64,000 bases of DNA from Phanerodontia chrysosporium (Eukaryota > Basidiomycota > Agaricomycetes > Polyporales > Phanerochaetaceae): contig MJGA01000002.1 in assembly GCA_001910725.1 (NCBI GenBank), positions 248,001 through 312,000 of the forward strand. The letters run 5' to 3'. A program made the translations under genes and the position numbers. Shown one piece after another: positions 24,236 to 35,476 of the stretch; position 1 is the stretch's first letter, and every line of letters begins with the position of its first letter. Below the pieces are notes generated by a model. It saw only the letters and a program-made list of their open reading frames with translations. It was not told where the DNA came from and made no database searches.

Positions 24236-27200
24236 ATGTCTACAGATACTGAGATGGACAATAGCCTCGCCAGGGCTTCGTCGTCTCTCAAAGCTTCCAC
24301 AACTGCTGACGCGACCAAGTCCGCATCCAAGAGGACAAGTGTCATAGGTTAGTCAGTCATCTATTCTACTGATAGATACCGTGATTGTTCCCCACAGGCA
24401 TGATCACTGCTGTTCAGGCGGAAGCTGCCAATCCGATGGTTCAAGCAGTCGCGCCAGTCGCTACTCAGACGCTTCAACTCGTGCAGTCGCAGATCGACAA
24501 TCTGGGATCGGCGAGCAAATTCCTCACCAACGCCCTCGACGACCTGACAAAAATCCACCCGTTTGTCTCTGGTGCGTGCATCTGGTACCACCGTATAAAG
24601 CGGTCCTGACGACGCCTTCACCAGTCGCCGTATTGGCGTTCAAGACAGCGCTTCAATTCGAGTTGACTCGCCGCCAGAATGACAAGCGGATCATGCTTAT
24701 CCAAGTGAAGATGAATGATATGTTTTCGGTCTTACTAATGTGTGTCCTGTTTTTCTTCGACCATTGGATTTTGATAGAAGCCCTAATGATGAGAACTGGC
24801 CCTATAGCTTGCGTAAGCTTGGCCGAAGCGAGCGCGGCGGAGACGGCAAGACGGTTGAAGAGCGACTCGGGGGACGCATTACCAGCATTGCCAATGACAT
24901 CGAGAAGTATTCGGCGATTTGCGACACATTTTCCAAGAAGAAAACTATTGGTAAGCACTTCGCCATGTATTCTCGAACTGCGTCCTGATGCTTGGCCCAT
25001 AAGTGAAGCTATTCCGCAGCCTAGAATGGGAAGGAAGCTAGAAGGCTTCATTCAGCTCTTCGAGGACCACAAGCAGGCCCTGCAAGAAGATCTCGCGATA
25101 TATTCTAGCGTCGGCATTCAACAGGCCAACGCCACGCTCGCTACAGTTTCACTGCACGTTCAAAGCACCGGTGACAGGACGAGTACGCTTCTCCTCTTGC
25201 GGGCCTTGCGTTCGCCAACCGAGCGCGATCTCCTTCGTGAGATCGAGCTCAAAGGAGGTGCCGAGAAAGTCCTCAAAGACGAGGGCGAGATGCGGAAGCT
25301 GATCGAGAAGTACGGCGACAAGGAGTCACCAGGCGAGGGAAAGTCGCTTTCGAAAGATTCGCAGGCCACGCTCGTCAGGGATATCACCCGCGACCTCAAT
25401 AAGTCTTTCTCGGACATGATTCAGGAGAACGAGGAGCTCTTCACGCGGAAGTTCAAGGCCCAGCAGGAGGTTTTGCGAGAAGAGATGTCGACCATCGTTA
25501 GTCGCGAGTCTGACCGTGTCATTGGCGCAATTACCTCCGGTCCACATGACAAGATTCTGGACAAGGTGAGAGCCATCGTCACATATGCAGATCTATCGCA
25601 CTGACGTCGCGGCTTAGGATCTATACGAGGTCTGGAGAGAATCGGTACGTCCCCACCTAAACGGTCTCACAATCCTGCTGAAGTTTCTACAAGGGCTGGA
25701 AAGCGATGGTGAAGGCAAGAAATCTCGTCTTAGGTGTACGCGAGTACTACGCCGAGCGCCACAAATCAACCGCCTCCACCGAACGCCTGACTCTCAAGGA
25801 GATCGGCGCGATAGTTTCCTCGGGCGACGATTCAGACCAGAAGGTACAGGAAGTAGCAAAGCTCGCCCAAGCTGCGAATCGCGAGGTCGTCGAAGATGCA
25901 TGGGCACTTGAATATATCACTATTTCCCGCATTCAGCCGTTGCTCGAAGCTTTCGATGACGACGCTTCGTCCCTTGTCTCTATCGCCGAGGTCAATGAAT
26001 TCACGAAAGCTCGGCCGAAGGACTGGAGGTGTGTGAGTCGCTACGATAGCGCCAACAATGGACTAACATGCGCATGGGTAGTCTGCCCAAGTGGTTAGCG
26101 TACTGGTCGGCAGGTGAGGGCGTTCTGCCTGGATCGCCGCGCAGGCATAGCTAAGAAAATATCACAGGTTATCCGCTGACCCTCGGCTTCTATTTCCGCC
26201 GAATTCAAGTGCTTCTCGCACGTATATCTGTGCTAGCGCACGAAGCGCGAGCGAGAGTTCCAGGAAACAACATCATTATCGACTACTTCACGAACGATGT
26301 ATCGCCGGTGCACAGCCTCGACGAGATGCTCGCTGGTGTCTACGCCGGTCTTTCTGATCAACCAGACCGGGACCAGTACCTCTTCGATCGCTTCAAAGAT
26401 TATGTAGACGCGGAGGAAGCGAGAATACAGAAGAAGCTAGAATCTGTGAAGTACCTTATTGATGCGGAGGATACGCTGCGGTTCGTTGTGGGGTCGGTCC
26501 GAATGGAGAAGGTGAGTGGCAACCAGGCGCTCGAGTTTCTCGTGGAGCTCAGTCTACGCCCTAGAACCTCTTACCCCTGATATACCTTCTCCTGCGCCGT
26601 GCCTGGCATGTATTCCGACACGCGCGGAGTGTCACGCTGCACCCGCAAGAGCTCATCAACATCGCAGATTCCTTCACCACCATCTACTGGGCAGCATGCA
26701 AACGTGCAGATCACCTTACAGGTACGTCCCCAACACCCTCGTCAAGTACATTCACAAGACTGACGAGATAATCTCGGTAAGCTAAATGCAAGCTGCAAAA
26801 TATAGATCCGAAAGAAGAGCTTCGGAAGTTTTCATACGGCATTGTGAGGACGATACTGGCTTGCAGCTGTCAATCTGCTAAAACTTGTATTCTCAGTATT
26901 ACTACTGCAAGTACGCTGAGGAAACGGACGTATTCAACACCAGCGAATATATGTCTGCTATCTACCTTCGATCCAAGTCGAAGGAGTTCAGCGCGGAACC
27001 GTGCGCCATTGGAGAAGTCAGCTTCCTGTACAGACATTTATCGGCCTGCCGCACCCTCTACTATGCCGACCTCGATTTTGTTAAGGAAACCGACCCCCTG
27101 AAGCCCTTCTCTACCCTGCGCAAGACCTAGACCCCCACGTCGAGATCTACGACAGCGATGAACTGTGGCAGCCATCATCTGCGAACAGTCGTCCCATATC

Positions 27201-29143
27201 ATGGACGGGCCACCATTCTTTCAAGCTGTACGACGGAGGCTACAGCAGCAGCTACCCTATCGGAGTCGTATACCTCGCTCTGCCGCCTCCTGGACAAGAC
27301 GGACCCGTCTCTGGGTCCGGCATGAACGGAAAGGGTGCTTTCACCATCACAGGGACTCTGCAAGGGTCTGCGATCAACCTGACCCAGGAGCTCGCGTTGG
27401 GCTCGTATCATTTCGTCGGCACACTCAACGACGCTCGCGATGCCATTGAAGGGACCTTCTCCACGACCTATCCCGCTGATGTCCAGACTGTCGGTACCCA
27501 GGCCCAGGACGCCGATACTCAGGATACAGCCAGCGAGGCTGGAGATCCCGCTGACAACGATCCCGACGACAGCGGCTCTGGCGCTGGTGGCCCTGACGCT
27601 GGCAGCTCCGGTGCTGCCCCAGAGAACCAAGGTCGCTTCGAGCTACATGTAGCGCGAACCCGCTTTTCGTATCTCGAGCCGACCGAGGAAGAACTCGCAG
27701 CGAACAAAGCGCGCGCATTGTGGCGATTTGCGATAGAGAGCGTCTTGAACCTCGTGCGCATCAAGTGCGGACACTTCACCTGGCCCTACCTGAAGGAGCG
27801 GCGAAGGGTTCGCCAGCGTTTTATCGAGTTATACAGTCGGTTAGACACCGACGCGCTTCCAGGCATACCGCCTTTCCTGCCAGAGCTATCGAGCGAAGAG
27901 TCCGACGAGCTCGCCTTGCTCGCGTCCATGTGCTCGAAGCAGGACCTACAACTTTATCAAAAGCTGTCCGTGATTATTCGACGAAGGATCTCTGTACACT
28001 GGTGAGTGAGATGCTATGTCTACCAGATGAACAAATATCGCTGAGTGCTGTCAATCAGGGGCCTTTATTGCGATGGTTGTGGTGAGAAGATTGTGTCCGT
28101 CAGATGTCTCTGCCTCGATTGTCTAGACATCGACTTGAATACTGGGAAGCTCTACAACAAGGGCATCGGTCACACTGTCGACTTATGCTCCAACTGCATC
28201 ACCAAGGAGGTTATTCGCGACGCGGAAATTGAGTCAACACGAAAGAATCACCTGATCTCTCATGCTCTATTCGAAACAAGGATCCCGGCGTTCAAAAGAG
28301 AAGAATGGGACCGCATCTTCTACGTGAAGAGTGTGCTGAACGACGCCCGCGCTTCAGGTGTGTCATCTTGAGGTAGCGTGTAGTGTCAAATCTGCTGACA
28401 CTCTGCTCTCTGGATACAGATGAGGCCGCAGCGAACCGTCACTGCGCATATTGTCAAGATCCGCTCAGTACGCCATACTGGTATTGTATTGACTGTGAAG
28501 GTACGTGACCATGGAATCTCCTTTTCGTGATGATTTAATCTTCGCAGGGAAAACATGTGTTTGCATGAAGTGCAAGGTGGAAAAGGACGACGCGCTGGCC
28601 CATGAGGACGAGTGCTCGTACGCAGGCTACGCATCAGCCGTGCACGATGGCCGACCCATTGAAGATGAGGATGATGATCCGCCCCCAGCAGGAGAAGGCG
28701 AAGATGCCGGGAGCGGTGGTCCTAGCTCTTCGGAAGAGGCAGTACCCGATGAAGGAGAGGCATCAGGCCCTGTCGATCCCGCCTCAGCCAGCAATAACCC
28801 GGACGATGCACACGATAGTGCAGCCCCCGAACGCACCTCAGAAGACGGCCAGATTGTTGCCGCAGAAACCGCAGAGGAAAAGCCCGACGACGACGATGTT
28901 GGCACGACCGAGGAGCCGGTGAACCATTCGTTCAGACACCAGTTCCTCCTCTACAAGCCGACCCCCGCAACTCCCGAGTCTACCGCTGGCGATCCCATCA
29001 AAGGGATGTTCGTCGAGCTCCGGGATCGTATCTCGGCTTTTGACAGCCGTTTAGAGCGTCTCGAGGCCCTCCTCGAGCGGTTACTCGGCAGTACGCAGAG
29101 TACAGGAAAGGCAATGGATGGTAGTGAAGACGAGCGGCGTTGA
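24236..29143 (+). CDS. EF-hand/ZZ multidomain family protein, copy 1
   Basis: Many exons; the first four are 24236-24347, 24398-24571, 24625-24739 and 24778-about 24951. Order of parts: Ser-rich leader MSTDTEMDNSLARASSSLKA; helical region (QSQIDNLGSASKFLTNALDD, AVLAFKTALQFELTRRQNDK); long helices to 26.5 kb; an EF-hand whose 12-residue loop DDDASSLVSIAE has ligands at positions 1, 3, 5, 9 and 12 (25955-25990); WLAYWSAGYPLTLGFYFRR; YYYCKYAEETDVFNTSEY; a beta-rich domain (FKLYDGGYSSSYPIG, FTITGTLQGSA); ZZ finger 1 (YCDGCGEK, CLDC, DLCSNC; about 28060-28200); ZZ finger 2 (CAYCQD, WYCIDCEG, CMKC; about 28436-28590); an acidic linker; and coiled coil FDSRLERLEALLERLLG. One-base gaps relative to copy 2 occur at 25033 and 27096. 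The function is unknown; there is no P-loop, so it is not an NLR. Calcium-responsive signalling or defence is only inference. Confidence 0.85.
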
Positions 29144-29520
29144 AGGTCGCTCACTGAGGATGCCATCAGGGACGGTTGACGGTGTCTGGGGGCATACCAG
29201 ACATCGTGGACCCCGGAGTCAAATTCGCTGGCGTCTGCTCTGCAATTCATCTTTGCTTCACCCACCGCTAGTCGTATAATCTGCACCGTCCATGTCCTCT
29301 TTGCGACAAATCCATATGCTGTGTACCTTCGGAGGAACAGGAACCTGCTCACCGACGAGAGTTGCACTTCGCTCGCGCACTCCATGTTGCTCCCGGTCGA
29401 CGTTGGTTTCGCATCGCCGGTTCGTCGGCACTGAGTCTGTGTAGGGTGAAATGGAATAATCGGGCACGAAATGTGCATGAGAAGGACCTCCTACCAGCGG
29501 TTCTGCTGTAGAGCGCGGCA

Positions 29521-29705
29521 AAGATCTGTTTCACCGAGTCGCGCGCTGTCTAAAATCCCATCGATTTGCATGATCCCTATTCAGACCTGCGGCGCCCACG
29601 ACCAGGTGCGCACATTGTTCAACACTCTGAGCGTGATGGAGGCTGAGAGATGCGTCAATGTAGCGCCTCGGTCTTGGGCGAGGGCCGCGTGCTCTTAAAG
29701 ACCGC
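29521..29705 (+). promoter_or_regulatory. Conserved promoter of EF-hand/ZZ copy 2
   Basis: Same ordered blocks as copy 1: AAGATCTGTTTCACC at 29521, TCGCGCGCTGTC, GAGCGTGATGGAGGCTGAGA near 29628 and GTGCTCTTAAAGACC at 29689, about 93 bp before the ATG at 29793. Sequence between blocks has diverged, which suggests the blocks are constrained or simply the youngest shared DNA. Confidence 0.55.
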
Positions 29706-29792
29706 CAGATGTGGCTGAGGTGCCCCAACTCCTTCACCGCGAGGTCCTGATCTTGCACATCCCCCTAGCAAGACCGTAGACGTAAACACGCG

Positions 29793-32700
29793 ATGTCTGG
29801 AGATACCGAGATGGACATTAGCCTTACCAGGGCGTCGTCGTCTCTTAAAGCGTCTGCTGCAGCCGACCCCTCAAAGGCTCCGTCTCGAAGAACTAGTGTA
29901 ATAGGTCAGTCAGCTCCTTCTCAGCGGTGAGATGCTTACGACCGTTCTGCATAGGCATGATCACTGCCGTGCAGGCGGAAGCTGCCAGTCCGACCGTGCA
30001 AGCAGTTGCACCAATTGCAACTCAGACACTCCAACTTGTGCAGTCACAGATCGATAATCTAGGGTCGGCGAGCAAGATTATCACCAACGCTCTCGACGAC
30101 CTGACAAAAATACATCCTTTTGTCTCTGGTACGTGCGTTCAACGCTATATGCAGTGCGACTCTCAATCTGCCTGGTCAGTCGCCGTTCTGGCGTTCAAGA
30201 CAGCGCTTCAGTTCGAGTTGACCCGCCGCCAAAATGACAAACGGATCATGCTCATCCAAGTGAAGATGAATGACATGTTCTCCGTTCTACTTATGTGCGC
30301 CCTTTGTCTCTGCAACTCATCTATCTCCTCAGAAGCTCTGATGTCGCGAATTGGTCCTACAGCTTGCGTAAGCTTGGCCGAAGCGAGCGCGGCGGAGACG
30401 GCAAGACGGTTGAAGAGCGACTCGGGGGCGCATTACCAGCATTGCCAATGACATCGAGAAGTATTCGGCGATTTGCGACACATTTTCCAAGAAGAAAACT
30501 ATTGGTAAGCACTTCGCCATGTATTCTCGAACTGCGTCCTGATGCTTGGCCCATAAGTGAAGCTATTCCGCAGCCTAGAATGGGAAGGGAAGCTAGAAGG
30601 CTTCATTCAGCTCTTCGAGGACCACAAGCAGGCCCTGCAAGAAGATCTCGCGATATATTCTAGCGTCGGCATTCAACAGGCCAACGCCACGCTCGCTACA
30701 GTTTCATTGCACGTTCAAAGCACGGTGACAAGACGAGTACGCTTCTCCTCTTGCGGGCCTTGCGTTCGCCAATCGAGCGGGATCTCCTTCGTGAGATCGA
30801 GCTCAAAGGAGGTGCCGAGAAAGTCCTCAAAGACGAGGGCGAGATGCGGAAGCTGATCGAGAAGTATGGCGACAAGGAGTCACCAGGCGATGGAAAGACG
30901 CTTTCTAAAGATACTCAGGCCACACTCGTCAGGGATATCACCCGCGACCTCAATAAGTCTTTCTCGGAGATGATTCAAGAGAATGAGGAGCTCTTCACGC
31001 GGAAGTTTAAGGCGCAGCAGGAGGTTTTGCGAGAAGAGATGACGACCATCGTCAGTCGCGAATCGGACCGCGTCATTGGTGCGATTACGTCTGGTCCACA
31101 TGATAGGATTCTCGACAAGGTGTGGCTTTCCTTTGCCACTGCGAGCCAATCTAATTGAAACCGAATTGTAGGATCTATACGAGGTCTGGAAAGAATCTGT
31201 ATGCGTCCCTCGAAGCGTCCCCATGATCTAGCTCATGCCGTTCACCAGGGATGGAAGGGCATGGTCAAGGCACGAAATCTCGTTCTTAGCCTGCGCGAAT
31301 ATTACGCCGAACGCTACAAGCCTGCGGCCTCAGCGGAACACGAGGCACTGAAGGAGATTAGCGAGATAATCTCTTCGGAAAGTGATACCGACCGGTCGAA
31401 GGTACAGGAAGTCGCGAAACTCGCACAAGTTGCCAATCGTGAAGTCCCAGAAGATGAATGGGCGTTAGAATACATCACGATATCCCGAATTCAGCCTTTG
31501 TTGGAGGCCTTCGACGACGATGCGTCCTCCCTTGTTTCCATCGCCGAGGTTAATGAGTTTACGAAAGCTCGGCCGAAGGACTGGAGGTGCGTGACCGCTA
31601 TTGCAGCCCATGGAACGAACTAACGTACTAATGGTCAGTCTACCGAAGTGGATGGCATACTGGGCCGCAGGTGCGAGGCTACGACTTTACTGTCTCATGC
31701 TACCGTCGCTAACCAGACAACCCAGGCTATCCGCTTACTCTGAGTTTCTACTTTCGCCGGATTCAAGTCCTTCTCGGCCGTATATCGGTGCTGGCACATG
31801 AAGCACGAGCGCGATGCCCAGGCAACAACCTAATTGTCGACCGCCTCATGAACGATGTATCTACGACACACAACCTGGATCAAATACTCGCCGGTGTGCA
31901 TTCGGGCCTTTCCGAACACCCGGAATGGGACCAGTACCTGTTCGAGCGTTTTCAGGATTATGTTGACAGCGAGGAGGCCAGGATACAGAAGAAGTTGGAG
32001 TCAGTGAAGTACCTCATTGATGCTGAGGATACATTGCGGTTCGTTGTGGGCTCCGTTCGACTAGAAAAGGTACGCACTAGGCAGCTTCTGTAGACCGAAA
32101 AACTCAGCGCCTGCGTAGAACCTGCTTACTCTGATTTACCTCCTACTCCGCCGTACTTGGAATGTGCTCCGGCACGCTCGCGATGTTGCTCTACACCCAC
32201 AAGAGCTCATGAACATCGTCACCTCCTTCGGTATAATCTCCTACGTGGCGTATAATCGTGCAGATCACCTCACAGGTATGTGTGCTCTTGTCGACCATTT
32301 TCCGAGATTGACGAACGTGATGATTGTAACAAGCTATGTGCAAGCTTCAGAACCTAAATCCGCAGGAACAGCTCCGCAATTTTTCGTACGGCATTGTATG
32401 TATCGGAGTAATATCTCCTATCCACCGACGGACTGAAGCTCTCGTCTAGTATTACTACTGCAAGTATGTCGAGGACACGGACGTGTTCAACACCAGCGAG
32501 TACCTCTCCGCTATATACGTCCGATCTAAGTCGAAAGATATTGGCACCGAACCCTATCCCATTGGTGACATCACTTTCTTATACAGACATCTGTCACCTT
32601 TCCACACCGTTTACTACATCGACCTTGATGTCGTCAAGGAAACCGAACCTCCGGAGGCTCTTCTGTACCCCGCGCAAGACCTGGACCCTCACGTTGAGAT

Positions 32701-34664
32701 TTACGACAGCGATCCTTCCACGGAAGAACGCTCAGCGCCCTGGACTGGCCATCTTTCGTACAAGCTGTTCGATGGTGGCTATAGTGGCAATCATCCCGCT
32801 GGTATCATATACCTCACCCTTCCGCCTGCCGGGGAGGACGGACCCGTCAGCGGTTTGGGCATGGACGGTGAAAGTAACTTTACGATCGCCGGCACCCTAC
32901 AAGGATCCGCACTCAGCTTCGACGAGGCCCGCACATCCGGTTCGCGTCGATTCGTGGGCACACTCAACGCAGATCGTGATGCCGTCGAAGGACACTTCCT
33001 CCTGGCCTATCGTCCTGATCTTCAAGCCACCATCGTTCAGGACGCCAATCCTTCGGAATCGAGTGACGGTAAAGGTCAATCCAACGACGATAAACCGGGC
33101 GATATCGAAAACAGTCCAGACTACCTAGGCCGCTTCGAACTGCGTGTAGCTCCCACAAGGTTCTCGCACCTTGAACCCACCCCGGCGGAGCTTGCACTCA
33201 ACAGAGCGCGCGCGTTGTGGAGGTTCGCGATTGCAAACACCTTGCACCATGTACGCATCCGGTGTGGGCGGTTCACTTGGCCCTACCTCAAGGAGCGGCG
33301 GAGAATTCGTCGACGGTTCATTGAGTTATACGGCCGAATGAACACTGAGGCCCTTCCAGGTGTGCCCCCGTCTCTGCCAGGGCTGTCGGCCGACGAGGCC
33401 GACGAGCTAGCCTTGCTTGCATCGATGTGCTCGAAACAGGACCTTCAAGTTTACCAGAAGCTCTCCGTGGTCGTGCGGCGGAGGCAAGCCGTGCATTGGT
33501 GGGCACTATCTCACGTGGTGTACGAGACGACAAGCACTGAGCGCCATGACCTAGGGGTCTATATTGCGATGGATGCGGCGGGAACATCGTGTCTACACGA
33601 TGCCTCTGTCTAGACTGCCTTCACATTGATCCCGAGACTGGAAAGCTTCTCAACAAGGGCTTAGGTCACACCGTGGATCTGTGTTCCAACTGCACGGACG
33701 AGGAGGTTATCATAGACTCAAAGCTTGAGTCGGCACGGAGGCGTCACTTTCCTTCCCACTCACTATTCGAGTCCAGGATTCCAACTTACAAGCGGGAGGA
33801 ATGGGACAGAATATTCTACGCTAGAAGCCTTCTAGATACGACCCGGGCTTCAGGTGCGTCGTCCCAAGGAGGCCATGTTCTCTTGGCTGATTGATATCCG
33901 GCTCCTCAAACATAGACGAACCTGCAGGGACACGTAAATGTTCCTATTGTCAAGAGCTGCTCGAAGCGCCTTACTGGTATTGCGTTGATTGCGAAGGTGT
34001 GCGGATTTACATTTCCCTTCGTAGAATATTATTGACTTCCGCAGGGAAAACGTGCGTCTGCATGAAGTGCAAGGTCGAGAAGGATGACGCACTGGCTCAT
34101 GAAGATGAAGCGTCGTACGCAGGCTATATATCAGCTGTTATCGCTGGTAGCCGTGCTGCTGACACGCCAGCCGTCGCGAAAGACGTTGAGGGTGTCGCTG
34201 GTGGCGATGAAGTGGTCACTTCGGATCCGGGAGCGCCCGAGAACAGCGAGGCAGCAGATCCTGCGGCGCCTGCTCCAGCTAGCAGTGTTCCAGGCCAGGC
34301 GCAAGACAGCGAAACCCCGGAAGGTACCCCAGAAGACGTTCAGGGCACTGCCGAAGGTGCCGCACAGGAAGCCAGGCCCGACGACGAAGTTGTATGTGCA
34401 AACGAGGACCCGGTGATCCATTCCTTCAGACACCAGTTCTTCCTCTATCAGCCAACACCAGCGATATCTGAGGCTGCAGCCAGCGATCCTGTCAAAGGGA
34501 TGTTCGTCGAACTTCGCGATCGCATCTCGTCCTTTGACAGTCGACTGGAGCGCCTCGAGTCGCTTGACAGTCGATTGGAGCGTGTCGAAGCCCTGCTCGA
34601 GCGATTGCTTGGCGTTGCACACATCGCAGAGAAGGTTGCGGATGGTGGTGCAACGGGCGTGTGA
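29793..34664 (+). CDS. EF-hand/ZZ multidomain family protein, copy 2
   Basis: Same exon plan and domain order as copy 1, starting MSGDTEMDISLTRASSSLKA. The EF-hand loop DDDASSLVSIAE (31512-31548) is identical to copy 1. The beta-rich domain reads YKLFDGGYSGNHPAG and FTIAGTLQGSA. ZZ finger 1 (YCDGCGGN, CLDC, DLCSNC) is at about 33560-33690 and ZZ finger 2 (CSYCQELLEAPYWYCVDCEG, CMKC) at about 33930-34070. The C-terminal coiled coil has a 10-codon tandem duplication absent from copy 1 (34536 and 34566). One base is missing at 30428 (GGGGGCGC against GGGGGACGC in copy 1) and one near 30723 (GCACGGTG against GCACCGGTG). Estimated length is 1,350-1,400 aa. A 27-nt exon (DLYEVWKES) near 31172 is shared with copy 1. 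The function is unknown. Confidence 0.85.
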
Positions 34665-35476
34665 TAGCTATTCTGTGTTCCATCCAATTATACAATCAAA
34701 TCTACCTTCCCATCAGCTTGCATACAGCACAGGCCCCATGAACGTAGCAGATCACCCAAGCTGCTAGGTATAGCATCCAAACAGACAATGATGTGAAATT
34801 GAATGCGCACCAGAACGGAGGGCAAAAGCCGCAGCGCGACAGCGAAAGAGGCCCTGATATCAATCGCTGAGTATGAGACGCGGAAGACGACAATCGGCTG
34901 ATACGCAGGCTTGAGCAGATATGCGGCCTTCGACCGAACTCGCGAGGAACTGGAGATGTGTGCAGCTGAGAGAGAAGGAACTGCCAGGTTGGTTACCGCT
35001 GGTCGACGTGAACGAACTGCATAGCGTTCAGGTCGCGCTCGATGAAGCCTTGAATAGCGGCTGTGCGGCGCTGCAGACTTGAAACGACGCGATCCAGTCA
35101 TATTACAGCAATCTACAGTGTGTGCATCCACCAGCGTACACTCACTCACAAGGGAACAGTAGTAACACGGTCCGTGGGACGGTTTCGTTGCGCAGAGAGG
35201 GAGGGAGAGGGTAAACCAATGCAAGATATGTGTGCGTCAAGATCATGTGGAATGCCTGCAGATGTAATAAAGATAGTTCATGGGGGCTCGGCTAGGTGTG
35301 TCATAGCGTAAGAGACGTGCGATGATCAAGAATATGAGAAGAGGCGTGAAAAGGTGCTTGTAGGGTATACACAATACGTCGCGAAAGTCATGAAGAATCG
35401 TCAGAGACGACGCACCGGGGACCTAGCGTCCCCGCGCGCGCTCGCCGTGACTGAGAAGAGGGAAGGGCCAGGCGCA
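34665..35476. other. Intergenic between convergent genes
   Basis: About 810 bp between the stops of EF-hand/ZZ copy 2 and the polo kinase. Short ORFs such as 34688-35224 on minus have no domain or splice support. It probably holds the two 3' UTRs. Confidence 0.45.

Noticed and set aside
24236..34664. Calling the EF-hand/ZZ family NLR or STAND receptors
   Set aside because: The N-terminal helices recall those of fungal STAND proteins, but no P-loop, NACHT, NB-ARC, WD40, ankyrin or TPR region was found.
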